From positions 18,688 to 82,687 of IMG/VR virus record IMGVR_UViG_3300015371_000010: a stretch of 64,000 nt of DNA. One strand, written 5' to 3'. The notes below the pieces were generated by a model that saw only the letters and a program-made list of their open reading frames with translations, made no database searches and was not told the DNA's origin. The stretch's first letter is position 1. The number at the start of each line of letters is the position of its first letter. The stretch is from a virus. Shown here piece after piece: positions 23,204 through 32,500 of this stretch. A program made the position numbers and the translations under genes.

Positions 23204-24307
23204 GTGGCGCTCTACCAGAAGGTCGACGACGAGTGGGTGCTCTGCCAGCGCCCCTACGTCAAGTACTCCGGGATCTGGACCGCCTGCACCAACGCCTACG
23301 TGAAGCGGTCCGGAGTCTGGGTCAAGGCCTACTCCTACGACACCACGCCTCCGGTCAAGCCCGAGGTCGGGCTGATCCTGGTCGAGGACTTCGACACCGT
23401 CGGTGGCAAGAAGACCCTGAAGACCCGCTACATCCGGGTCGGGGTGCGGATGCCGCTCGCGGCCCACGACCCCACGGTGCCGATGATCCGGGTGCTCACC
23501 GACTACGGCGGTCAGGCGCCGACCACGCCGTTCGGTGGCACCTACACCTCGCAGACCGACAGCAGCTACCCCTACGAGCCCTGGAGCGACTGGACCTACG
23601 GGGCTGGTCGGCACGGAGACAACTCCAAGCTGATCTACAAGCAGTGGCCGCGGAACGCCACCGACGGCACCCAGCTCAAGGGCGACACCAACTACCACTT
23701 CGGGGCCTGGGCGGTGGACCAGAACGGAAACTGGTCGCTGGCCACCCAGGCTCAGCTGAACATCCCCAAGGGCGGGGTGGATGAGCCCCGGGTGCTCAAG
23801 CGCGAGGTCGGCTTCCTGCCCAACGCCACCGGCTCCTGGAAGCGGAACGAGTGGGCGGCTGGTCGGCTGATCCAGCAGAAGTCCCCGCGCTCGATGGGGC
23901 TGTGGATGTACGGCCGGCAGTTCCCGGACAACTTCAGCACCAAGTCCCGGATCACCTCGGCCCAGGTCTACATCTACCGGCACAACGACTCGGGTGCGGC
24001 CAACGCCAACATCTACATGTTCTGGCACGCCTACAAGAACACCGCCGACTTGCCGGCCACCGGCGGCGCGATCGTGCGCAACCAGACCCAGAAGCTGGGC
24101 CAGCTGGCCAAGGGCCAGGGCAAGTGGTTCGACCTGCCCGGCCAGTTCCGGGACGACATCAAGGACGGCTCGGCCAAGGGGTTCGGGCTGGACTGGAAGG
24201 ACCCGGCCAAGGCCGACGCCAACGCCAACGACTACTCCCTGGTGGCCACTACCGCCGAGGTCCCGCGGTGCGGCGAGATCCACATCATCTGGGAAGAGGA
24301 CGTGTAG
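23204..24307 (+). CDS. Minor tail protein
   Basis: The protein has 367 residues from GTG 23204, three bases after the previous stop. The N-terminus repeats a short tryptophan motif (DEWVLCQRPYVKYSGIWTAC, NAYVKRSGVWVKAYSY), as in actinophage minor tail proteins. Beta-rich domains follow (IRVGVRMPLAAHDPTVPM, YHFGAWAVDQNGNWSLAT). The C-terminal half (SAQVYIYRHNDSGAANANIY, KGFGLDWKDPAKAD, CGEIHIIWEE) resembles a carbohydrate-binding or DNRLRE-like beta-sandwich. Receptor interaction is inferred. Confidence 0.62.
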   Translation: MALYQKVDDEWVLCQRPYVKYSGIWTACTNAYVKRSGVWVKAYSYDTTPPVKPEVGLILVEDFDTVGGKKTLKTRYIRVGVRMPLAAHDPTVPMIRVLTDYGGQAPTTPFGGTYTSQTDSSYPYEPWSDWTYGAGRHGDNSKLIYKQWPRNATDGTQLKGDTNYHFGAWAVDQNGNWSLATQAQLNIPKGGVDEPRVLKREVGFLPNATGSWKRNEWAAGRLIQQKSPRSMGLWMYGRQFPDNFSTKSRITSAQVYIYRHNDSGAANANIYMFWHAYKNTADLPATGGAIVRNQTQKLGQLAKGQGKWFDLPGQFRDDIKDGSAKGFGLDWKDPAKADANANDYSLVATTAEVPRCGEIHIIWEEDV

Positions 24308-24349
24308 TTCGGGCACCGTACGACTAGGCAACTAGGGAAGGATGAAGAC

Positions 24350-24676
24350 ATGACCGCCAATCCGTATGAGCACGAGACCTCCGACTCCGACATCGAGATG
24401 GATGAGGGTGGCAGCGGCATCAAGGGGCAGATCGTGTACCCCGACCGTGAGGTGGACGCCGAGCAGGCGGGCCGGTTTGCGGCCATGAAGGAGGACGCGC
24501 TCAACCCGGACCGCCCGGATCAGAGCGGCTGGCAGAACCCGGCCGACCGGCCTGGTGAGGTGGAGGACGCCGAGGGCGCCGCCGAGGGCAAGCCCGGCGA
24601 CGAGACCGGTGAAGAGACCGAGCCCGAGGGTGTTGGCGGCAATCCCTACGGCGACGGCAGCGACACGGAGGAGTAA
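24350..24676 (+). CDS. Acidic low-complexity hypothetical protein
   Basis: The protein is 108 residues and strongly acidic (ETSDSDIEMDEGGSG, VEDAEGAAEGKPGDETGEET). It is short of hydrophobic residues and so probably disordered. AGGGAAGGA precedes ATG 24350. It overlaps the endolysin candidate start (TAATG at 24674-24678). Possible roles include a lysis-timing partner or structural accessory; nothing in the sequence decides. Confidence 0.5.
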   Translation: MTANPYEHETSDSDIEMDEGGSGIKGQIVYPDREVDAEQAGRFAAMKEDALNPDRPDQSGWQNPADRPGEVEDAEGAAEGKPGDETGEETEPEGVGGNPYGDGSDTEE

Positions 24677-25086
24677 TGGCATATCGCGCCAGCGTGTGCG
24701 CACGCAATGCAGAGAACGACCGGCACAACGCCCCGGGCTACTGCCTACAGCAGGTGCGCACCTGGTGCGGTATCCCAGCCAGGTACGGGACCGCAGCCCT
24801 GGCCTGGGCCAACACCAATGACCGGCACACCGATCGGCGCCCTCCGCGTGGTGCCCCGGTGTTCTGGACCGGGGGCTCTCGGAGCTATGGCCATATCGCG
24901 CTGAGCCTGGGAGACCGGAATAAGGACGGCACCTTCATGGTGCGCTCCACCGACGTGAACGGCTATGGCGGAGTCGGCACGGTGGACCTGGGCTGGATCG
25001 AGCGGAACTGGCACCTGAAGTACGTCGGCTGGTCCTGGGACCTCAATGAGGTCCGAATCCCGCACTCCAAGGGCAAGAACCGCTAG
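24676..25086 (+). CDS. Putative endolysin (CHAP or NlpC/P60-like cysteine peptidase)
   Basis: The protein has 136 residues. A catalytic-type cysteine lies in GYCLQQVRTW, followed by ALAWANTNDRHTDRRPPRGA and the histidine segment GSRSYGHIALSLGDR, the Cys...His order of CHAP and NlpC/P60 peptidoglycan hydrolases. The G-A-P-V-F-W turn before the histidine is also typical. No signal peptide and no separate wall-binding domain are seen, so it would need a holin, and one candidate lies at 22568. A tail-associated lysin is the alternative, given the tail-gene neighbourhood. Confidence 0.65.
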   Translation: MAYRASVCARNAENDRHNAPGYCLQQVRTWCGIPARYGTAALAWANTNDRHTDRRPPRGAPVFWTGGSRSYGHIALSLGDRNKDGTFMVRSTDVNGYGGVGTVDLGWIERNWHLKYVGWSWDLNEVRIPHSKGKNR

Positions 25087-25096
25087 ATGTAGTGGA

Positions 25097-25102
25097 TAGG
25101 AT
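25097..25102 (+). promoter_or_regulatory. Putative leaderless promoter -10 (TAGGAT) for the gene at 25109
   Basis: TAGGAT is followed by 6 nt (GGAGTC) and ATG 25109. The GGAG within those 6 nt is too close to the ATG to act as a normal ribosome binding site. The upstream TGTAGTGGA resembles TGTAGTGCA before the helicase promoter. It would drive the head and packaging genes that begin here. Confidence 0.5.
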
Positions 25103-25108
25103 GGAGTC

Positions 25109-25426
25109 ATGGTCAGCGCCTGCATGATCACCGGCTCCTTCACCACTTCGCAGGGACGACCGGTCCAGGGCCTGGTCCGGTTCATACCCAGCAGGCTCTG
25201 GGTGGTGGTAGACAACATCACCTGGGCCTGTCTGGCGCCCACGATCCAGACCGGCAGGGACGGCAGCTTCACTGCCTGGGTCACGGCCACCGACAACGAT
25301 GCGGTGCCCTGGACCTACCAGGTGGAGACACCAGCCGGCATCTGGACCACCTACATCCCCTGGATCGCCTCCGGCTACGCGCTGCCTGACCTGTTGCACG
25401 GCCATGGAGTAGAACACTCCACATGA
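25109..25426 (+). CDS. Small beta-sandwich structural protein, terminase-linked
   Basis: The protein has 105 residues. ITGSFTTSQGRPVQGLVRFI, then DGSFTAWVTATDNDAVPW and TYQVETPAGIWTTYIPW reads as one Ig-like or carboxypeptidase-regulatory-like beta-sandwich of the kind decorating phage heads or fibres. ATG 25109 follows the leaderless-type promoter. The stop overlaps the TerL start (ATGA at 25423), so it leads the packaging/head operon. Its role is not established. Confidence 0.5.
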   Translation: MVSACMITGSFTTSQGRPVQGLVRFIPSRLWVVVDNITWACLAPTIQTGRDGSFTAWVTATDNDAVPWTYQVETPAGIWTTYIPWIASGYALPDLLHGHGVEHST

Positions 25427-26925
25427 CGCTGATGCTGGGTCGGGCCCCCAGGACCGATGATGAGCTGTACGAGCTGGTCAAGGTCATGTGGGGGATCACC
25501 ATCCCCCGGCACAAGGTGTGCGGCGAGCACGATGCCCCCTTCGACGCCTTCGCCTGCGCCTACTTCAACCGCGAGCCGCAGATCCTGATCCACGGCTCTC
25601 GTGGTCTGTCCGGGAAGTCCCGGCTGCTCTCCATCCTGGGCATCACCATGGCCGCGGTGAAGGGCTCGGACGTGAACATCGTCGGTGGCTCGCTGAACCA
25701 GTCGATCAACATCCACAACACCATCCGCGATGCCTGGGAGTCCGAGCACGCCCCGAACTACCTGGTCCGCGAGGAGAGCGCCACCAAGATCCGGCTGTTC
25801 AACAAGGCCGTGATCATGCCGCTGACCGCCAGCCAGAAGACCGTGCGTGGCCCGCACCCACCGACCCTGTTGCTGGATGAGATCGACGAGATGGACCAGG
25901 CCATCTTCGATGCGGCCAAGGGCCAGCCGATGCCGCAGCAGAACTGGCGCGGGGAGATCGTCCGGCCGCAGACCGCGATGAGCTCGACCTGGCAGTACCC
26001 GGACAAGACCTTCGCGCACGAGTACCAGCGCTTCCAGGAGGAGGGGCTGCCGATCTTCACCTGGTGCTACCGGGACACCTCCAACCCGATCGATGGCTGG
26101 CTGGACCAGGAGACCATCGACCAGAAGAAGCGCGAGATCCCGACCGAGATGTGGCGGGTGGAGTACGACCTGGGTGAGCCCTCGATCGGCAACCGTGCCA
26201 TCGACTCCCAGGCGGTGGAGGAGATGTTCTCACTGCCCACCGACACCATCCACGAGTCGGTGCAGAAGGAGCGCCAGGAGTACCGGTTCGAGAACCCGAA
26301 CTCCTCCGCGGAGTACGTGATCAGTGCGGACTGGGCTCAGGCCCAGGACTGGACGGTGATCACGGTGACCGATGTGAGCTTCTTCCCGGTCCGGGTGGTG
26401 CACTGGCTGCGGATGCGCCGGCACCCCTACCCAGTGATGATCGGGCACTTCAACCGGCTGATGAAGGAGTACAACGCCGAGGGCATCCACGATGCCACTG
26501 GGCTCGGAGCCGTGGTCGCGGACTACGTGGACCGGCGGGCCCGGGGCTTCCTGATGACCGGTGCCCAGCGGGACAACATGCTCAGCGAGTACATCTCCGC
26601 GGTGGAGAACGGGAAGTGGCGCGCCCCTCGGATCCCGGTCTTCTACAAGTCCCACCTGTATGCCTCGGTGGAGATGATCTACGCGCGCGGCAAGGAGTTC
26701 CACCTGCCCGACGAGATCTGCTCGATGGCGCTGGGCTGGCGGCTGGTCTCCAAGCGGGCCATCCCGGCCCAGCCGATCATGGTGCCCGGTGACCACGGCC
26801 CGACCTGGATCGAGAAGGAGATGCAGGAGAACCGGGACGCCAAGCGGAAGCCAGGTCCCTGGGTGGTCGGCTCGGTGCAGAACAAGTCCGATGAGGTGCC
26901 CGAGGAGTTCGACCTGATGGTCTGA
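25423..26925 (+). CDS. Terminase large subunit (packaging ATPase/nuclease)
   Basis: The 500-residue DNA-packaging motor has a Walker A, LIHGSRGLSGKSRLL (about residues 54-68), and a Walker B with catalytic glutamate, TLLLDEIDEMD (about 147-157). A coupling-like segment SSTWQYPDKTF follows. The C-terminal RNase H-fold nuclease shows VISADWAQAQDWTVITVTD (about 298-316), DATGLGAVVADYV (about 363) and later acidic residues. It translocates DNA through the portal and cuts concatemers. It overlaps the small gene upstream by ATGA and is followed by a stem-loop terminator facing an opposite-strand gene. Confidence 0.93.
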   Translation: MTLMLGRAPRTDDELYELVKVMWGITIPRHKVCGEHDAPFDAFACAYFNREPQILIHGSRGLSGKSRLLSILGITMAAVKGSDVNIVGGSLNQSINIHNTIRDAWESEHAPNYLVREESATKIRLFNKAVIMPLTASQKTVRGPHPPTLLLDEIDEMDQAIFDAAKGQPMPQQNWRGEIVRPQTAMSSTWQYPDKTFAHEYQRFQEEGLPIFTWCYRDTSNPIDGWLDQETIDQKKREIPTEMWRVEYDLGEPSIGNRAIDSQAVEEMFSLPTDTIHESVQKERQEYRFENPNSSAEYVISADWAQAQDWTVITVTDVSFFPVRVVHWLRMRRHPYPVMIGHFNRLMKEYNAEGIHDATGLGAVVADYVDRRARGFLMTGAQRDNMLSEYISAVENGKWRAPRIPVFYKSHLYASVEMIYARGKEFHLPDEICSMALGWRLVSKRAIPAQPIMVPGDHGPTWIEKEMQENRDAKRKPGPWVVGSVQNKSDEVPEEFDLMV

Positions 26926-26929
26926 ACAT

Positions 26930-26972
26930 GAGACAGCCCCTGATGCCTCGGGTACACCAGGGGCTGGGTCTC
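26930..26972. terminator. Bidirectional stem-loop between TerL and a convergent gene
   Basis: GAGACAGCCCCTG pairs with CAGGGGCTGGGTCTC with a 2-nt bulge around a 15-nt loop. It lies 5 nt after the TerL stop and 8 nt from the stop of the opposite-strand gene, so it can end transcripts from both sides. It lacks a long T-run. Confidence 0.6.
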
Positions 26973-26979
26973 GTGGAGC

Positions 26980-27588
26980 TCAGGACTCGGGCGAGACGAA
27001 CTGGCCGGTGTCCGGGTCGCGCGGCAGGTCGCCGGGCAGGGTGTTGTCCGGGTGCGGGTCGTCCGGGTTGGACGGCAGGTCGCCGGGCAGGGTGTTGTCC
27101 GGGTGCGGCTGGGAGTCGTCGGGCTCGGTGGCTCCGCTGTCCTGGCCATCGTCCGGCTCGGGCGGCTCCTCGGTGCTGCCGTCCGGCGGAGGCTCTTCGG
27201 AGCCGGTGTCGCCACCAGTGTCGGGCTCGACCGGGGTCTCCGGGTTTGCACCGATCTGGTTGAGCTCGTCGATCTGCTCGTTGATCGCGTCTGCGGCCTG
27301 GCTGGCCTGGTCAAGGGCCTCCTGGAGCTGCTGCTGCATCGCAGCGTCGTCGAGCTCCTCGTCGGCCAGGGCCTGGTTGGCGGCGTCCAGAGCCTCCTGG
27401 AGCTCCTGAACCTTGCCGGCGAACCGGGCGTTGATGTCGTCCACGGCGGACTGAAGGTCTGCCACCGACTTGCTGAGATCTGCCATGCGCTTCTCCATCT
27501 GGTCGAGAGTGTCAATGATGTAGAACAGCAGCTGTCGATCCGACAGGCCACTCAGGGGAACGAGCACCCTGGTCTCGGGGTCAGCCAT
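26980..27588 (-). CDS. Coiled-coil, acidic Pro-rich protein on the opposite strand
   Basis: The protein has 202 residues. Residues about 25-115 are a continuous coiled coil (YIIDTLDQMEKRMADLSKSV, VQELQEALDAANQALADEEL). The C-terminal 80 residues are acidic and Pro-rich, with a 12-residue element PHPDNTLPGDLP present twice, and end DPDTGQFVSPES. It is the only leftward gene in the rightward structural block, between TerL and portal. It has its own putative leaderless promoter (TAAGTT, 6 nt, ATG) and terminator, so it is transcribed independently. A regulator of head assembly or a lysogeny/exclusion function is possible; no family is recognised. Confidence 0.7.
   Translation of the reverse strand: MADPETRVLVPLSGLSDRQLLFYIIDTLDQMEKRMADLSKSVADLQSAVDDINARFAGKVQELQEALDAANQALADEELDDAAMQQQLQEALDQASQAADAINEQIDELNQIGANPETPVEPDTGGDTGSEEPPPDGSTEEPPEPDDGQDSGATEPDDSQPHPDNTLPGDLPSNPDDPHPDNTLPGDLPRDPDTGQFVSPES
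27022..27108. repeat. 36-bp perfect direct repeat within the opposite-strand gene
   Basis: Two identical 36-bp copies lie at 27022-27057 and 27073-27108 (period 51 bp). They encode the repeated PHPDNTLPGDLP element of the acidic C-terminal tail. In-frame tandem duplication is the simplest origin; copy number may vary among relatives. Confidence 0.8.
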
Positions 27589-27594
27589 AGCCTC

Positions 27595-27600
27595 AACTTA
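27595..27600 (-). promoter_or_regulatory. Putative leaderless promoter -10 (TAAGTT) for the opposite-strand gene
   Basis: Read leftward, TAAGTT is followed by GAGGCT and the ATG at 27588, the same 6-nt spacing as the rightward leaderless sites. The GAGG within the 6 nt is too close to the ATG for normal ribosome binding. In the 53-bp divergent gap, the rightward portal start also has a hexamer (GACGAT) 6 nt before its ATG, though that one lacks the leading TA. Confidence 0.5.
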
Positions 27601-27641
27601 GTCAGTCTGTCTAGGCGTGACATCGCTGCGACGATGGGGGC

Positions 27642-29537
27642 ATGGCAGACGTTCGGCTTCCTCAGGGCGACATCTCCACCTGGGACGAGGACAACGCCGG
27701 GGATGAGATCCCGCAGCGCGTCGGACCCATGGAGGAGCTCGGTGTCACCGGGGTCAAGCGCGTCTCCGGCTACATCGACGAGGAGTTCCTGCCGGCACTG
27801 CGTGGCCGCAAGGCGGTCCGGGTCTACCGGGAGATGTCGGCCAACGACTCGATGGTCGGCGCCCTGCTGTTCAGCATCGACAAGCTGATCCGCGAGGTGG
27901 AGTGGAAGGTGCTCCCCGCCGAGCAGACCGATGAGGGGGTGCTGGCCCAGGAGTTCCTGGAGTCCTGCATGGAGGACATGTCCCACAGCTGGGACGACTT
28001 CATCGGTGAGGTGCTCTCCATGATGATCTACGGCTGGAGCTGGCACGAGATCGTCTACAAGCGTCGGATCGGGCCCTGGGAGAAGGACCCGAGGAAGCGG
28101 AGCAAGTACGAGGATGGGCTGATCGGCTGGCGGAAGATGCCGATCCGGGCGCAGGAGACGATGCTGCGGTGGAGCTTCGACGAGACCGGTGGAGTCCGTG
28201 CGTTGGTCCAGATGGCGCCGCCCCGCTACCAGACCACGGTGATCCCGATCGAGAAGTCGATCCTGTTCCGCACCAGCATCGCCAAGGGCAACCCGGAGGG
28301 TGTCTCCTTGCTCCGTACCGCCTACCGGGCCTGGTACTTCAAGAAGCGGCTCGAAGAGTTCGAGGCGATCGGGGTGGAGCGCGACCTGGCCGGCATGCCC
28401 GTCGGTAGGGTCCCCGCCGACTACCTGACCGCTCAGAAGGGCACGCCCCAGGCCAAGACGGTGGAGGCCTTCCGGAAGATGGTCCGAGGCGTCCGCCGGG
28501 ACGAGAACGAAGGCCTGGTGCTGCCCACCCAGTACGACCCGGACACCAAGCAGCCGCTGTTCGACTTCGAGCTGATGAGCTCGGGTGGCACCCGGCAGTT
28601 CGACACCAACTCGATCATCCAGCGCTATGAGCAGCGGATCCTGATGAGCGTGCTGGCCGACTTCATCCTGGTCGGCCACGAGTCCACCGGCTCCTACTCG
28701 CTGCACACCGACAAGACCGGCATCTTCCGGGCCGCGCTGAACGCGATCACCAAGGCCATCGCGGACACCCTGAACCGGTACGCGGTGCCCCGGCTGTTCG
28801 CGGTCAACGGCTGGAAGCTGGACCAGCTGCCTCGGTTCGAGCCCACCAACGTCGACCCGCCTGACCTGCAGCAACTGGCTGCCTTCATCTCCTCCACCGC
28901 CGGCGCCGGCATGCAGTGGTTCCCGGACCCGGAGCTGGAGAAGTACGTCCGCGAGATCGCCCGCCTGCCGGAGATGACCGACGAGGACGTGGACTACAAG
29001 AGGATGATGCTGGAGCAGGAGAAGGCGATGGAGTACGGGCAGAGCCAGATGGAGCTGCTCGGGATCCAGCAGAAGGCCGAGCTCACCGCCCAGGGCATGA
29101 CCCCGGAGCAGGCCGAGATGCACGCCGCGACCCCACACCCAGCCACCCAGGAGCAGGAGCTGCAGATGCAGGAGCAGCAGATGGCCCTGCAGAACCAGCC
29201 GCCGCCGGAAGACCCGAACGCGGAGAAGCAGCACGGCCGGGAGCTGCAGCGGATGCAGGCCGAGGAGAAGGTGGCCCAGTCCGCGCACGGCCGGGAGAAG
29301 GAGAAGCTGCGGCTCCAGGACGTGATGGCCGAGCGCGACCACAAGCGAACCAAGGAGCAGTTGCGGCTCAAGGATCGCTCGGCTGCCCAGCAGGCCAAGC
29401 TGCAGAGTCAGTCCATGAAGGACAAGGCCAAGTTCGGTCGTCCGGTGGCCGGGAAGAAGCAGCCGGCCACGCCGCCCAAGAAGGGGGCGGCCAAGAAGAT
29501 GCCACCGCGGAAGCAGCCGCCGAAGAAGAGAGGCTGA
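27642..29537 (+). CDS. Portal protein
   Basis: The protein has 631 residues. The core (residues about 45-450) matches Mu gp29-like portals: VRVYREMSANDSMVGALLFS, EVEWKVLPAEQ, MIYGWSWHEIVYKRR, PEGVSLLRTAYRAWYFKKR, GHESTGSYSLHTDKT. The last 150 residues are a Gln/Glu/Lys-rich helical and disordered tail (MQEQQMALQNQPPPEDP, KKGAAKKMPPRKQPPKKRG), longer than usual, which may contact DNA or internal proteins. Portals form the dodecameric DNA channel. No strong ribosome binding site precedes ATG 27642. One base separates its stop from the next gene. Confidence 0.88.
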   Translation: MADVRLPQGDISTWDEDNAGDEIPQRVGPMEELGVTGVKRVSGYIDEEFLPALRGRKAVRVYREMSANDSMVGALLFSIDKLIREVEWKVLPAEQTDEGVLAQEFLESCMEDMSHSWDDFIGEVLSMMIYGWSWHEIVYKRRIGPWEKDPRKRSKYEDGLIGWRKMPIRAQETMLRWSFDETGGVRALVQMAPPRYQTTVIPIEKSILFRTSIAKGNPEGVSLLRTAYRAWYFKKRLEEFEAIGVERDLAGMPVGRVPADYLTAQKGTPQAKTVEAFRKMVRGVRRDENEGLVLPTQYDPDTKQPLFDFELMSSGGTRQFDTNSIIQRYEQRILMSVLADFILVGHESTGSYSLHTDKTGIFRAALNAITKAIADTLNRYAVPRLFAVNGWKLDQLPRFEPTNVDPPDLQQLAAFISSTAGAGMQWFPDPELEKYVREIARLPEMTDEDVDYKRMMLEQEKAMEYGQSQMELLGIQQKAELTAQGMTPEQAEMHAATPHPATQEQELQMQEQQMALQNQPPPEDPNAEKQHGRELQRMQAEEKVAQSAHGREKEKLRLQDVMAERDHKRTKEQLRLKDRSAAQQAKLQSQSMKDKAKFGRPVAGKKQPATPPKKGAAKKMPPRKQPPKKRG

Positions 29538-29538
29538 G

Positions 29539-32500
29539 ATGCCGTACGCCAGTAACAAGCAGGCCGCCTACATGCACATCCATCACCCGGATATCGCGGC
29601 CAAGTGGCACGAGGCAGGCCACGGCTACGTCAAGGGCGGCAAGAACGACCCGGCCAAGAAGAAGCGCAAGGTGCGGAAGAACGCCCAGATGCAGGGCTGG
29701 CTCAAGCCGCTGAGCGTCGGCGTGATCGGCGGGGCGCTGGCCAACCAGTTCCCCTCCTACGAGGAGCGGGAGCGGCGCAGGGCGCTCAAGGCCCGGCGCA
29801 AGGGTCAGATCAAGAAGATGCAGGCGCCGGCCTCGGACGACCCCCACTACAACCAGGAGGCGGCTCAGAAGGCCTTCGACCTGGTGATGAAGATGGACGA
29901 CGACACCGCCGAGGTGTTCTGCCACGTCGTGACCTCGGACTACTTCGAGGAGACGGTGGAGAAGAACCTGGGCACCCTGCAGCGCCATCTCAACGAGACC
30001 CTGCAGGCTCAGCTGGCGGACCTGAAGAAGGCGCACGTCCGGCTGGTGGCCAAGGGCATGGACAGCCAGGAGGCGGTCGCCTACGCCCAGGCCATCGCGC
30101 TGATCGAGAAGCAGCTGGCCGACCCGATCAGCAAGGCGCAGGGCAAGAAGAACCCCTACCAGTACGGCTATGTCTGGCGGGAGCAGGACTTCAACCGGGA
30201 CCCGGGCTCCGGTCAGTTCCGGACCAAGATCAGCCACAACCAGACCAAGGAGCTGGACGACAAGGTCTTCACCCAGCTCACCGGGGCATCCACGCCGTCC
30301 CGGTCGCGCAGTGGCAAGAAGCTGACCGAGGAGGACCGGGTCCGGTTCCAGGACGAGTACCGCCAGCTGTCCGGCTTCATGCAGGCGGTGCGGGCCTCCA
30401 CCGGTCCCGGCGGCAACACCTCGGTGATGCTGCACTACCGGGACCGGAACGGGAACGACTTCTCCCAGGTGCACTTCGGTACCAAGCCGCCGATCGACGA
30501 CCTGGCCGACCCGGACTTCAGGCTGCTGGGGGTGGAGGCCAAGCCGACCACGCTGACCGCCGGCGGAGCTGCCTTCGGACTGGCCACCGCGCTGGGCGGC
30601 GGGATGAACTCCCAGCAGATCGAGGCGATCAACAACGTCGAGGGCGGGGCTGGTCGGTCCTTCTCGGAGAAGTGGCTCTCCTCGGGAGACGCCCAGAACT
30701 CCAACGCCAAGCTGTACGGCCGGCTGGCGGCCAGCGGGGATCTGATCTCCTCGGTGGGTGGGCCCAAGGCCCAGATGGCCGGCAAGTTCGCCTCGATCGT
30801 GGGCAGTGCCGGTCCGCAGGCCGAGGCGGTGCTGGGCCCGACCACGCGCAAGACCGCCTACCGATACCGGGGCACCGAGAAGAGTCCGGAGCGGAACCTG
30901 GTCCGGGCCTACGACCAGGGCATCAAGCAGGGCAAGGTCTGGGGCGACCTGTCCGAGGCCGAGCAGGAAGAGGCTGTCCGCGGCTATGCCACCCGCCCGC
31001 GTGGGAAGGCGCCACGGGCCAAGGAAGGTGGAGCGCCGCAGGTTCACCGGATGGCCGAGAACCGGATGGCCCTGGAGCAGCGCGCTCCGGAGTGGGGCGA
31101 GCGGGAACCGGGTCGACGGGCCATCGTGGACCATCTGCGGGCCAAGCTGCCCAAGAAGAACCTCTACGAGCTTCAGCTGGCCAGCGGGAACACGCCACCG
31201 TCCGAGGGCGTGATCCTGAATGCGGATGGGCAGATCGTCACCCAGGCGGTGGGTTACGGCGATGATCACTACCTCCCGTTCAACCTGAAGAACCTCAAGG
31301 GTCTGAAGGGCGGGGAGTACATCCGTACCCGGAGCGTCGGCGGGCTGACCAGCGAAGACATCTACACCGCGATGATGATGGGAGCCCGCCGGGTCACGGT
31401 CACCTCGCGCTCGGGCACCTACGTGATGGAGTTCGAGCCGGACTTCAGGGGCGGGCGTCGGCACAACGACAAGGCCCGCCGGATGACCAGGCGCTACGAG
31501 CAGCTCCTGGACGCGGTGCAGTCCCAGCAGGTGGAGCGGATCGACATCGACCCGGAGATGCGCCAGCAGATCGAGAACGAGGTCAAGGAGGAGATGTCGG
31601 GCGCTGGCTGGACCCAGCGGGACCGAATGGAGGCGATCCGGGAGCGGATCGATGAGTTCAAGGAGAACCCCTACATCACCGAGCAGGACGAGAAGCGGGC
31701 CGAGGCGATCATCACTTCCCGGGGCGCCAACGCCAGTGAGGCGGAGAAGGCCAGGATCCGGGCCTCGGTCTACGACGACCTGATGGACCAGAAGGAGACC
31801 AAGTTCCGGCTGAACAGCGCCGGCTACAAGGCCGCCCTGGACGCGCTGCAGGAGCAGTTCCCCTACTACATCAAGCAGCCGCGCTGGACCCCGCCTCGGG
31901 ACGAGGGCAAGAAGATCGAGACCGCGCTGGACCGCGGCTATGTGGAGCCGGGCCGGAACCGGCCCACGGCGGCCAAGGCCGGCCTGTACGGCACCAAGGC
32001 CAACCCGGGCCAGAAGTTCTCTGCTTCCCACGCCGACTACCAGGGCACTCGACACGCGCCCGGTCGGGCCGTCCCGGTGGAGACCGAGGAGGCCGCTGCC
32101 GTCAGTGCCGGCGGGGACCGGAAGAGCACCGAGAAGGAGCGGCGCAAGGCACTGGCCGGGGCCCAGAACGAGTACAAGGTCTCCGAGGTGGCGACCAAGA
32201 TCCAGGAGAACGCCAAGGGCAAGCTCGGGCCGAAGTCCCAGGCCGACCCGGACATCAAGCGGTACCTGGACATGACTGGCGATGAGCTGAAGGACGCCGA
32301 CAACCTGGAGGGCTTCAACAACTGGGTGGGCCGGTACCTGGGCATGGCCGAGGTCAACGAACCCGGTCTGCGCCGGGAGTGGGAAGCGGCCTACGGCGGG
32401 CTGAACCGGGAGAAGTTCGACCGGAAGAACATCCAGAGCTACCCCAAGTTCCCGCCCAAGTTCGATGAGGACGCCTACGAGGCCGGGGCCAGCCGGAGCG

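Noticed and set aside
26928-27888. Plus-strand frames overlapping the opposite-strand coiled-coil gene.
   Set aside because: They are Arg/Gly/Ser-rich with no domain. The minus-strand frame gives a clear coiled coil and has its own promoter- and terminator-like signals.
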